The notes beneath the pieces are model-generated. The model made no database searches. It had not been told where the DNA came from and saw nothing but the letters and a program-made list of their open reading frames with translations. DNA of 64,000 nucleotides, taken from NCBI RefSeq assembly GCF_000226095.1, contig NC_016472.1:6076001-6140000 (forward strand). Direction: 5' to 3'. Each line of letters starts with the position of its first letter. Position 1 is the stretch's first letter. This document shows, one piece after another, positions 35,401-45,147 of the stretch. Source of the DNA: Thermothelomyces thermophilus ATCC 42464 (lineage: Eukaryota > Ascomycota > Sordariomycetes > Sordariales > Chaetomiaceae). The position numbers and the translations under genes are program-made.

Positions 35401-37236
35401 TCATCGCCTTTTTGCTTTTTTCTCCAGAGGACAAATGACAGTTTGAATGATTTCCTTCCGTAAATCCTCGCTGTCGAGATTCGTGGGAGCGGCTACGTTG
35501 AAGTTTGCCCAAATCAACCTTTCTACAGCTTTTCTGTAGGCACCACCAAGAGAATCGAGCGCTCTTGCTTTGCGACGAACGGCCGCAAACTCTCTCCAGT
35601 CGATCTTGGCCCACAGCCCGATGGACAGGAGAGCAACGCCGAGTCTGTAGAGGACCTGGTTCTGTATGCCGTATGTTTCCCGAAGTTCTTCCTCGGACGC
35701 GACCGAGCCGTCCTCGATGTCCATGTCGTCGCCGCCTGGGTCGCCAACTTGGAGCTGGAGATTCAGCGTACCAAGTGCATCGGATAAGAACGGGAGCACC
35801 AGGTTTCTTGAGGATGTCGGCAGCCTCAAACACGCAGCCCTTGGGCCACGCTGGGGTCGAATGGTTGATCAAAGTAGCCTTGAGGAGCGCCAGCGCGAGT
35901 TGCACGCGCTCGCGGTTCGACACGACGTCGACTGGCTGACTGAAGAGCTCGGTCGCCAACGACACTGCGTAACCGCTCCAGCTCCCTAGGTCTTTGGCTT
36001 CGAAGCTGAATCGTTCCCGCGCCTTGTAGTCGTCGACTTGTCCCGCTGCTTCCGCGCATGGAGACGCCGCACGCCCTTCGAGTTGTTGGCAGAGGGACTG
36101 GCTGTCAGCGGATTGAACCCCGTCAATGTGGGCATTTCCAATCGTTCTCGGGGGTCCCTCGACCGATGTCCTTGGTCTCTTTTGGCTCGGTGTCTCGATC
36201 TCGCTGCGAGTTTTGGAACTCATGCTCACTGGCGTCAAGAGTCCCAGCGCTTGGCTCTCAACGCCGAACAGACAACGATTACTAGCAAAGCATTAGCATT
36301 GCTCATCTTCGAGGATCTGCTTCTCACTAACTTGAGCACCGCATGGCCTTGTTGCCCGGTTGTCTCGAGTAGCCAGAAGACGCGTTTCTGCTTCCAATCC
36401 GGCTCAAGAAACAACCTGCTGACGTGATGGGAATGGAAAGAATAGGAGCAACTCCACTGCCGTCGGACGAGGGACTGAAGCCCGGAGGACAGGTGTCGTA
36501 TCGATCCGTATTGCTTTAGCAGGTTATCAAGATTGTCTTCGTCTTGGATGTCGGTGGCGGCTCTGTCCTGCTTGGGTATCTCGCGCGCTGGCTTTAGCAG
36601 GCTCTCGAGGTCGGCTTCGTTTTGGATAACGATGGCGGCTTCGGCTTTCTTGGGCATCTTCCGGGCGAGCTTTCTGATCGTCTTGAGCAGCGCAATCCAC
36701 TCTTTGATTTGGCGGATGCTTTCACGGTATTGCTCCTTCTTGAAGGCAAGTCGAAAACTGTCCCTGGTTTCCCTAAACTTGGATGACTATTATTTATATA
36801 GTAGGTCCTGCCAGTCAGCTGCTGCGGAGCACCCCTCTGCAACACCTTCGTCGACCTACCTTGCTATCTGGCGATGCAAAAACACTTAGCTGGCTGCAAT
36901 CTCCTCCAGCTCTGCATTGACGTTTTCCATGGTCTCCGTGTAGTGGTGATACAGCCCTCCAAGGTGCTGTTCAAGCGCCACGCCAAGGGCCTCATTCCTC
37001 CAGTATTCATGGTGCTCATTCCATATGATGGACTGGGCGACGTGGTCGTCGAGAGTGTCAATGATGAGATGATAGACCTCTGTTTTGAAGCATCTGCATT
37101 GAATGTCAACCTTGTTACGCAAATCCGTGATCTCCTTTGGGTAGTGACGCAGCAGATGGGCCATCTCTCGGATCTTGGAAAAGCCCTTCAGAGCGCCGAA
37201 GAAGATAGGGACAACGGCAAGAGCAATCTCGGCCAT
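35401..37236 (-). pseudogene. DUF7580-like protein, apparently decayed
   Basis: The gene starts MAEIALAVVPIFFGALKGFS (37236) and continues with CRCFKTEVYHLIIDTL and IIWNEHHEYWRNEALG, the N-terminal helices typical of fungal DUF7580 proteins. Later blocks fit the same family: FRLAFKKEQYRESIRQIKEW (about 36760-36700) behind an acceptor at ataatag, LQSLVRRQWSCSYSFHSHHV, WSGYAVSLATELFSQPVD, and a C-terminal block YGIQNQVLYRLGVALLSIG that includes SIGLWAKIDWREFAAVRR. These blocks are not all in one spliceable frame. The frame is lost near 36890, near 36240 and near 35820, although a weak-donor intron could explain the last. The family is often found near NLR/HET-type genes, but its biochemical role is not established. 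The gene is head-to-head with the zinc-finger gene at 37914. Assembly indels are an alternative to decay. Confidence 0.6.
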
Positions 37237-37913
37237 TGTGGGCCGCAGGCAGTCGAGGCACAACAGTAGGCTACTCAGACGACGCGGGATATTAGATGAA
37301 AAGAGTCTGGAGTCCAAACTGAAACTCCAACAAGCAACAAGTGGGTAGAATTGCCGAAAAGCCTATGCTAAATTAAAGCCAAGCTGTTGTAGGGTGGTTT
37401 TGAAGGCATGCACAGGCTGAAGCGAGACGAGTGCGGCTCACCCTTCCTTCACGGTTCAGCAGACTAATAGGGTTTCTTCGAGCCTTGCGATCGGCATTGT
37501 TTCTGTTTCGTTCTGGGTTACACGACTGCAGCCTTCCCCTTCTCGCAGTATGGCAGTGCTACGAGTGCCCAATCATGTGCAAACGGCTCAGCTCACTTCG
37601 AAGTTCTTTTTAGATGTCGGGTAGAAGTGGCTTGCATTCGGACTTGCTCCGCCACTAAAGCGACTCACCTTGCCCTGCTCTGTCGGTTCGGTGCCAGTCG
37701 GACCTGAATTCTTCCCTCCCGTGACCTTCCAAGGGAGGGTTAGGCGGCTCTTCTCATCGCCCTTATCACCTGACATAGCGAGCAATTCCTTCGAAGATCT
37801 CGGCAGAGTGGGCAAGAAGTGCTGGCTTTGCGCTTTGGGCGACTCTTTATTCCGTCACACAGCATCGATGCGCTCGGCGCTGCCACGTTTCCCTCACTCT
37901 TCAACTGGTCATC
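37237..37913. promoter_or_regulatory. Shared divergent promoter region
   Basis: A 677-nt gap separates the start codons of the DUF7580-like gene (minus) and the zinc-finger gene (plus). It should hold both promoters. I see no strong TATA box and no recognisable operator. Confidence 0.4.
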
Positions 37914-39145
37914 ATGTCCCTCACCGGCAAAGCACTAGAACGTGTTGACTCTAGGCAGGACGACATCCCACTGTTTCGCCGCCGAATGACAGAGGAATGG
38001 TTTGAACGTGTTCTGCCCACGTCCGAAGAGAACACAAGGCCAGACAGGATCATTAGCCAGCTCTACCACTGCATCTCGTCCTTCTGCAATGGTGCTTTGA
38101 CTGGACTGGAGAGTCATGATGCGAAAGACCGAGAGACAACGTTCAAGCCGTTGTTTCTCACTCTGGACAATGTGTACGACAACTTTGTGGAATGGGGCGA
38201 TGATCTCGAGGTCGGGAACGGCAATCTCGATGATGCCCTCAAGGACTCGCAAAACTTGCAGCAATTGATCATCAAAATTATGATTCGGATATGCGATACG
38301 CTGACGAACGGTACCTTGAGACGTCAAATAGATGCAGTAGAGTTGCACTCGCTGACGAGACTCCCTGCGCAGATCTCCTCCCTCTGATTATACAGGCTCT
38401 GCAGGCCGGCCCATCGAGCTCAGAGCAAAGCGAACACATCGAAACATTGCAGACCAAGGCGAAGGAAATTGAATGGGTCCGGGACGGAGCGCTTCAGCAC
38501 GTCCAAATTCAATCCGACTCGGACGACTCAGAGGCGAATTCCGAGGAATCGGCTTCGGATGGGCCGTCAACTGAAGAGGTTCTAGGGAGCCTCAAGAGTG
38601 ATGTGGAGCTCCTGATTGATCTGGAACCCTGCCTCGAAGACCCAATCCGTGAATTTCCCAAGGAGACGCCCGCACCGCCCCCCGAAGTCTCAGATTTCAT
38701 CAAGTACCAGCCTTTCTTTGACGGTATAAAGCAGAAGTACCCTCAGTGTGACGACGGCTTGGCCCGGTCCATTAGCAGGGCGCTCTACGACACAACCATG
38801 AGACTGCACGCAGAGAGGCAAGCAGCAACCGCTCCTGTTACAACAAAGCCGGATGCGGTTGGCGAAGAGCCTCCTAAGGACTCAGGTTACGGGACTAGTA
38901 TCAAGGATCCAAGCCAAGGCTCGGGTGATATTCGCGAGGGTAGCATGCCTGCCGGCAGTTCCTACGCTCGCACCCTCGCCTCATATGCCGAAGTTGACGA
39001 AGGCGACACAAAGACCCCGTTACCGTCACAGCCGGAGGGGCTCCAAGTCGGGCAGAAGTTTCCGTGCATTGCGTGCGGAAGGCAGGTGGCTAAGTCAGAA
39101 CGAGCCTCTGCGTGGAGGTACGTATTCGCCCCAGGGATACAAAAC

Positions 39146-39179
<34 letters not shown>

Positions 39180-40022
39180 AAAGGTGTCGTGATCGTCCGA
39201 CTGACGGTTGTTGGTACAGGCGTCATCTGCTCTCGGACCTACGACCGTGGGTTTGCTGCCAGCTCTCTTGCGACTGTTCGCGCACGCCCTACCAGACAAG
39301 AAATGAGTGGATCGCCCATCTTCAGGCTCAACATGAAGTCCATCCACGCTGGGACGACAAGACATGCCCATTCTGTCAGCAATTTATCAAAGCCGGGAGA
39401 GAGAAGACGATTAACCATGTGGAACGTCACTTGTGGCATCTGTTCCTAGCGGCTCTAACGGCAAACCCTGGAAACGACGGAGAAGACAGCGATTCCGACC
39501 GCGATCCGGGTACATTGACGGGACAGCCCGAGAGCGGCGCCAGCCCCGAGGGCCCGTCAACCCTTCGCCCGATAAAGAATATCAACGAGTTGAAGGGCCA
39601 CACCCTCTACGAAGACGCAGTTCAGGAAGAGGACGGTTTACGGCACTGCCCTTGGGAAGGAGAGGACTACTGTGATCATAAGCCTTCTGTGCTGAGGGCG
39701 GACTATGAGTATGTCGCGGATAACCCCGACCGTCAATCGTCTTCATGGCTGACATGAACCCAGCAATTTCCTGTTGGTGCACATGAAGTCGCTCCAATGC
39801 AAAAGTTGCGGCAAGATCTTCGCGACTCAGGAGATTCGGTATCTCCACGAGCAAAAGGAACACGACATGCACAAGGGAGGCGGCAGTTTTCTCTGTACGA
39901 GCCCCGGCTGTGGACGGTCGAGGCCGGGCAATGGTTTCGCCAGCCGATGGGTCCAGATCGAGCACATCAAGAATGTGCACGAAAATATCCCGGATTTGCC
40001 AAGTCCAACAATTGGCAATTGA
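37914..40022 (+). CDS. C2H2-type zinc-finger protein of the fungal multi-finger family
   Basis: Four exons (37914-38310, 38373-39117, 39220-39708, 39764-40022) give 629 residues in one frame. The first intron uses a CTGAC branch point and the acceptor gcgcag. The N-terminal 230 residues are helical and carry no finger; an acidic Ser patch (SDSDDSEANSEESASDG) follows. A finger begins at about 370 with FPCIACGRQ, followed by WRRHLLSDLRPWVC, where the intron cuts the WRRH word, then C(x)nC with EWIAHLQAQHEVH, then CPFCQQFIKAG with HVERHLWHLF. The last exon holds CKSCGKIFATQEIRYLHEQK and a final C...C...H...H (CTSPGCGRS to HIKNVHE). The order finger, WRRHLLSDLRPYVC-like, finger matches a large fungal family of unknown function often linked to NLR/STAND proteins. 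Nucleic-acid or protein binding is inferred. The second intron contains an A30 run. Confidence 0.85.
39148..39177. repeat. A30 homopolymer inside an intron
   Basis: Thirty consecutive A in the second intron (39118-39219) of the zinc-finger gene, downstream of a good gtacgt donor. Confidence 0.9.
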
Positions 40023-41419
40023 TTATCTAGTGAAGCTCTCCCCTATACTGATATGGGCCCGTCTAGATGTCCAATCTCCAGCTAATCCGACGATATACTA
40101 TCATTATCTTGACCTCTTATCGTACGGTGAAAGGTGCAGACTGACTTCCTGTAGTGCGGTACGCCAGATTCTGGATATTCACACCACAACAAGTACCGAA
40201 TCTCTCTATCCGATGTCACAATTTCTCTAAAACCTTAGAGTACCAAGAAATTTAATCAAGACACACCGAGAGAATCCCCGTATTTCATCCCAAGATCCGA
40301 CATCCTCAAGGCGTAGTCATTGATTCCCAGCGCAACGACGTTTAAACTCTTCATCGAACGTTTACCTCTTCACCGACGCCCGCATAGCTCTCGACTGATC
40401 AGAGTTCATTTGTTGCCTCTGTAAATGTTTGCTGTTTCATTTTTATTTCTTCTTTTCTTCGAGGGGAAGAGGTTTTCAACTTATAACGCGCCAAAGCATG
40501 GTAATTTGAGCCTCCCAGTGTTCCATTTAACGGCAGGATGTGCATCGGCAGTCTTATTCTAAGTCGCTTGCAATTAAGCGTGGAAAATATCCTGTTTCAT
40601 GAGGCTTATATCCTGCTTCTCAGAAGCATTTACCGGGATCTCTCCTAGCCGGAACCGAGCTTGATGCTTCCGTCCCGAGACGCTCATGGGCGAAGTGCCA
40701 GGTGATGCTGTGGAAACCTTTGGTCTGTTTGGCGCTTGGCTGGGAAGGACAATGCCAGGGTGTTGTGTATCAAGCAGGTACTGTACATATCGAGGAAGCT
40801 ACATATGTATGTACATCATAGCTACCTGACTTATACAGCAACAATTTTAGGCCCCTAATGTACTCCCGATATGCAGGTACAAAGAAGCCCTAGCTCTCGA
40901 ACAGCTGAATTGCATCGCGGACAACAGGACCGTGCCGAAACCCGAGGTACAGTACATACAATTCTGCACCTGATCCCGTGACCCAGACTTGGGTCCGACG
41001 GTGTTGCACAGGAAAAAAAACGAAAGACTGCAGAATTCAGAGGCTAGCTGGCGCGAGTCGGTACTGGGACCTACGGCACAAGACAGCAGGGCGGGACCGC
41101 CAGCGCATCGACAGGGGAAGCGACGATGCGGGTGAGCTGGCGTGCAGAAAGAGGCTCCGGTCCCTGGCAACCGCCGGATTTCACTGGATGACGGCCCCGG
41201 GACCCACTGCGGTAGTTCTGACGCCCGGCACCGCGGATCCTGTGCCGGGGATGGGCTCGGTGTCAAGGGTCCACTATCCACACTAACGCAACAGGGACCA
41301 CGGGACCCGCTCAAGCTTCTCTCTAATCTCGCAGAAGCATTGATTACGGAGTTGAAAGAGGCAACTTACACCACCCGCACACAAAACCGAGATTCTGGAT
41401 CGCCTGCGCGCACAACATC
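40023..41419. other. Intergenic region
   Basis: 3' flank of the zinc-finger gene, AT-richer to about 40650, then the promoter of the Nudix gene at 41420. No supported gene. Confidence 0.4.
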
Positions 41420-42344
41420 ATGTCGGAAGGGCGAGCCAGAGTCATATCCACTGAGCCTCTCGTAAGTCAATATGTCTTGGGGATTTCGGCCCAGATCCAG
41501 CCGGCAGATAGAGATCACACCCGAGACTAACCACTTTTGGCGCAACACCATAATCAGGCCGCCAGCGAGGCGGTGTGGACAAAGCTGGTCAAGTGAGTGA
41601 GATGACAGAAACCGCCATCCAACCTTGGATGACCAGTTCGCGAAAGGTGCCTGACAACCATTCAGAAAAACATATAAAGACCCCAACGGGGTAACGCGGA
41701 CATGGGAGTCCGCCGAGCGAACCACTCGGCCGAAGAACAGCGATATCGACGGCGTCGGCATCGTCGCCATCTTGGAGAAGGAGACAGGTAGATGAGACCA
41801 CCGCTTCGACGCAGCTGACTCCCCGAGCCAACCAAGCACAACAGGGCCCGAGATTGTCCTCCAGAAGCAGTACCGTCCGCCGTTGGACAAGATCGTCATT
41901 GAGCTGCCTGCAGGCCTCATCGACGAGGGAGAGACGGCCGAGCAGGCGGCGGTCCGGGAGCTCAAGGAGGAGACGGGATACGTGGCCGAGCCCCTCGAGA
42001 CGTCGCCCGTCATGTTCAACGGTGAGTCGGGCAGCCAGCCACCTGAACCATCCCCGGTCCTTCCCCCCCATCCCCCAGCCGCCCTGACCATCCGGATGCC
42101 TTTAGATCCCGGATTTTGCAACACCAATCTCCGCATGGTCCACGTCACGGTGGACATGAGCCTGCCGGCGAACCAAGATCTCAAGCCCGAGCTCGAGGAA
42201 AACGAGTTCATTGAGGTGTTTCACGTCAAGCTCGCGGACTTGTGGAGCGCGTGCATCAAGCTCGAGGCCGAAGGGTACGCTATCGACGCACGGATAGCCA
42301 ACCTCGCCGAGGGTATCGAGATCGCCAAGAAGTTCAAGCTTTAA
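41420..42344 (+). CDS. Nudix hydrolase, ADP-ribose pyrophosphatase type
   Basis: Five exons (41420-41461, 41558-41592, 41666-41787, 41845-42021, 42106-42344) give 204 residues, all with canonical GT-AG joins. The second exon is only 35 nt. The Nudix box runs from about residue 90 to 112 and is complete: Gly90, then five residues, Glu96, then RELKEETGY, matching GX5EX7REUXEEXGU. It follows the beta-strand KIVIELPAG. Flanking sequence (TRTWESAERTT, EIVLQKQYRPPLDK) resembles the ADP-ribose/ADP-sugar pyrophosphatase branch (yeast Ysa1), which hydrolyses ADP-ribose to AMP and ribose-5-phosphate with Mg2+. The size is normal for that branch. It is cytosolic with no leader. The next gene, converging from the other side, is a second Nudix hydrolase only 138 nt away. 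Confidence 0.9.
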
Positions 42345-42482
42345 CTGCCAGCCAATCTTGAGCAACGCCGTGGCGCCAACGAATTAGGTTGGTGTTAGGA
42401 CTGCCAGAGTTAGAGGAATAAGAGGATGGATAGAGAAAACCAGAAGAGACCAACCGAACGAAATAGAGAGCACGCTCACACC

Positions 42483-43519
42483 CTAGATCTTGCCCTCCCT
42501 CCTCAAGCCCTCCCAGAGTGCCACCGCGGCCAGGCACTTGGCGTCCTTCGCTCCCTCCTTCCACAAATCCCGCATCCTCACCAACTTGAGCGTGATCCTC
42601 TCCCCTTGGTCCCTCAGGCCCGTCAGCTTGCCCGACCACTGGGCCAGCTGCTCCCTGGGGACCCGTCGCTCGTGCATGTAGATCGGGATGTACTCGTCGC
42701 ACCCGCCAGCGCTGGGATACACGGCGCGGGGGAGCAGCCGGTGGTCCTCTCCGCCGACGGCTCCTCCTCCTCCTCCTCCTCCTACTCCCTCCCCCGCGCC
42801 GCCGACCCCCCCCGCCAAATCGCTCAGGCAGACGAGCTCGTGCTCGCCGATGACGAGGCCCAGCTCCTCCTCCATCTCGCGCGCCGCCTGGCCCGCGAAC
42901 GTGCCGCCCTCGTCCACCATGCCCGCCGGCAGCTCCGCGAACCCCAGGCTGCCGGCGGCGACGCGCGGCTGCACCGTCAGGAGCACGCGCCGCTCCGCGT
43001 CGACGTCTGCGGCGTCGTCGGGTACGAGCAGGACCAGCATCGCGACCGACGGCCCGCGCAGGAACACGGCCCCCGGCAGGGTCTCGCCCGCGCCGTTGGC
43101 GACGCGCGACGTCAGCTTGACGAAGCCCAGCCGCGGCGCCGAGCCGCCGCCCTTGCCCTTGCCGGTGCCGAACAGGTCGTAGGACTGGACGGTGACGGAG
43201 CGCAGCGCGTACGGGTCTCGGTGGAACGGGTGGTCCGGGCGGGAGTGCTGGGCCGCGAGCGAGGTCTGAAGAGTCGCAAGCCAGTTCTGTTGTTGCTCGG
43301 TTACCCGTACGGTACGGTAACCCCCGTAACGTACATACCTTGGTGGTTAGTATGAGAGACGTGGGGACAATTGTGTAAATGTTGACGGAGAGGTAAGGGG
43401 GGAGGGAGGGGGGGGGGGTTCGGTACCGCGAAGGGGCGGAAGCTCAAGAGCTGCGACTGGGACAGACCCTCAGGGAGGGAGATGGGGATGTGGTACTCGG
43501 GGTGTTGGAAAGTGGACAT
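42483..43519 (-). CDS. Nudix hydrolase, ADP/UDP-sugar diphosphatase (NUDT14-like)
   Basis: Two exons (43519-43427 and 43286-42483) give 298 residues starting MSTFQHPEYHIPISLPEGL. The first exon ends LLSFRPFA and the second opens NWLATLQTSL, a join seen in fungal NUDT14-like proteins. The Nudix box lies at about 153-175: GMVDEGGTFAGQAA then REMEEELGLV. The catalytic REXXEE part is intact, but the first Glu of the textbook box is Gly here; related fungal members also vary at this place. A Gly-rich insertion (GGVGGAGEGVGGGGGGG) follows. The expected reaction is cleavage of a nucleoside-diphosphate sugar to sugar phosphate and NMP. A further in-frame ATG at 43660 would add 47 residues including the hydrophobic stretch YLTLLIMPVILAALYQ, perhaps a membrane anchor; I prefer the downstream start. 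It is tail-to-tail with the other Nudix gene. Confidence 0.85.
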
Positions 43520-44140
43520 TTTGGAACTCGTAGGAGCCCACGCGGACCGGGAGGCGAATGGCGATGACGAGGTCCAGGCGCGGAAGAGGGTGGTTCTGCT
43601 TTGGTAGAGCGCCGCAAGGATGACGGGCATGATGAGCAGGGTCAGATACCGACCTCGCATCCCCGACGCGGTTTACACTCGGTATCTTTTTGGGTGGGCC
43701 CCCCTCCCGGACGGAATGTGTTAGGCCTCGATCCGATCAATTAATTGAATTGGAACGAAATGTTTCCGCGCCGGTTGCGGCAACTGACGTCAATCTGTGG
43801 CTCCTCAACCGTTTTGCTACTGCGGGGCCGGCCGCAGCGGGGTTCGGTGCCTGTGCTTGGCGCCGAGCGAACTCCATTTTGTGTGTCCTCCACATTTTGT
43901 TGCAAGTTTGACAATCCGCTTGCCCACAGTTCTCCGACATGACGTTTCAACACCAACGCAAAAGATGGATGACGTCACGTAAGATAGCTCCGCGATGGCT
44001 TATATGAATCGTATTTCCCTCCGCTTCACGAGAGCAGTGTCAATCGTAAAATCACGAGACGGATCACCTAAAAAGTACCTTGAGTTCATTGTATTCGAAA
44101 AAGCATCCAGCTACCAAACAACATTACCAACACCGTCATC
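43520..44140. other. Divergent promoter region
   Basis: It separates the minus-strand Nudix gene from the plus-strand small protein gene. If the upstream Nudix start is used, 43520-43660 is coding. No other gene. Confidence 0.4.
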
Positions 44141-44436
44141 ATGCCTCGCCCAGGAGACAGCACTTCACACAATGCCGTTGAAGCTGGCCACGATATCATT
44201 CACGGCGCCGGCCCAGAAGAAGTATGTATCGATTGCATACTTGGCACCTTTACAACGCCGTACTTCCCATCCCAGTCATCTAATTAACACATCTTTGGTA
44301 GTCAACTCGCGTCAGCCGCGCGGACAAGACAGCGCCTCTTCCCGAGCATTCCAAGGGTGCGGGGATCCAGAGTAAGCCCGCAGGCGCGGGACACAGCCAA
44401 GGGAAGAACCAGGGCGGCAGGGGCAGCAAAAACTGA
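44141..44436 (+). CDS. Small hydrophilic protein, 71 residues
   Basis: Two exons (44141-44221 and 44302-44436) joined by a gtatgt donor and a tag acceptor give 71 residues. The protein starts MPRPGDSTSHNAVEAGHDI and contains HGAGPEE and RADKTAPLPEHSKGAG. It ends in a Gly/Lys/Gln/Asn-rich tail (GKNQGGRGSKN). It has no Cys, no signal peptide and no hydrophobic segment, so it should be soluble and largely disordered. I recall similar short fungal proteins of unknown role with the same opening MxRPGD and RADKTAPLPE, but cannot name one. The clean intron, good splice sites and non-random composition support a real gene. A stress- or conidiation-related role would be a guess. Confidence 0.72.
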
Positions 44437-45147
44437 AGGCGCTGAAGTACGTGAGGATAATACCTTAGGGAAAGAAAGGCCTGGGGCCTGGGATTACAGG
44501 ACTGTGTATGATGAGATGACACGAATACAAGAATGAAATCATGAAAGCTCTGGCAAGTCTTCTCTTCCGCCAGGCCGGGGATACAGCATATATGTTTGAG
44601 TCACAACCTTCCCTTTGTGTTCCGGATTATTACGACTGAGCTCTTGGCCGCCGTAGCTTTTCGTCGGAACCCAGCGAGAGGTATGTACCTCCACCTGGAA
44701 GCATGCACTTCCCCATGCTGTGTTCCCGGAATTCCAGGCAATTGGATTTTTGTCTGCCTTGGGCTTCAGGGATTTTTGAGGAGTGGAGAAACACTCTCGC
44801 CATAATTACCTGCCCATCCAACATGAGGAAGGGACACTCAGAAATGGGCTATTCCTTCCAGAGACACGATCAGCGATGCCAAAAATTTTAGGAGCAGCTA
44901 CATACCTATCTTTTCTTTTTAGCAATTGGGTTTTTTTTTCTTGCATTCTGATGGAAAAAAATATTACTTCACCAACTCAGATTCCTACAGCATTTCCTGA
45001 TTATTGTAGGGTGGTACTTCCTTCGGCTCACCACACACACAAACACACACAGATAAACCCACACCACATCAAACAAAAAAAGAAAAAAAGGCCAAGGGGG
45101 AAAAAGAAACGTTATTAGCTAAGTTATGAAGAAGATATTACAGCAAT
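44437..45147. other. Convergent intergenic region
   Basis: 3' flanks of the small protein gene and the PL26-like gene. AT-rich near the lyase stop, with A runs (45075-45090). No gene. Confidence 0.4.

Noticed and set aside
40847-41314. 155-residue minus-strand frame upstream of the first Nudix gene
   Set aside because: Cys/Ser/Pro-rich chance frame with no leader, motif or splice support.
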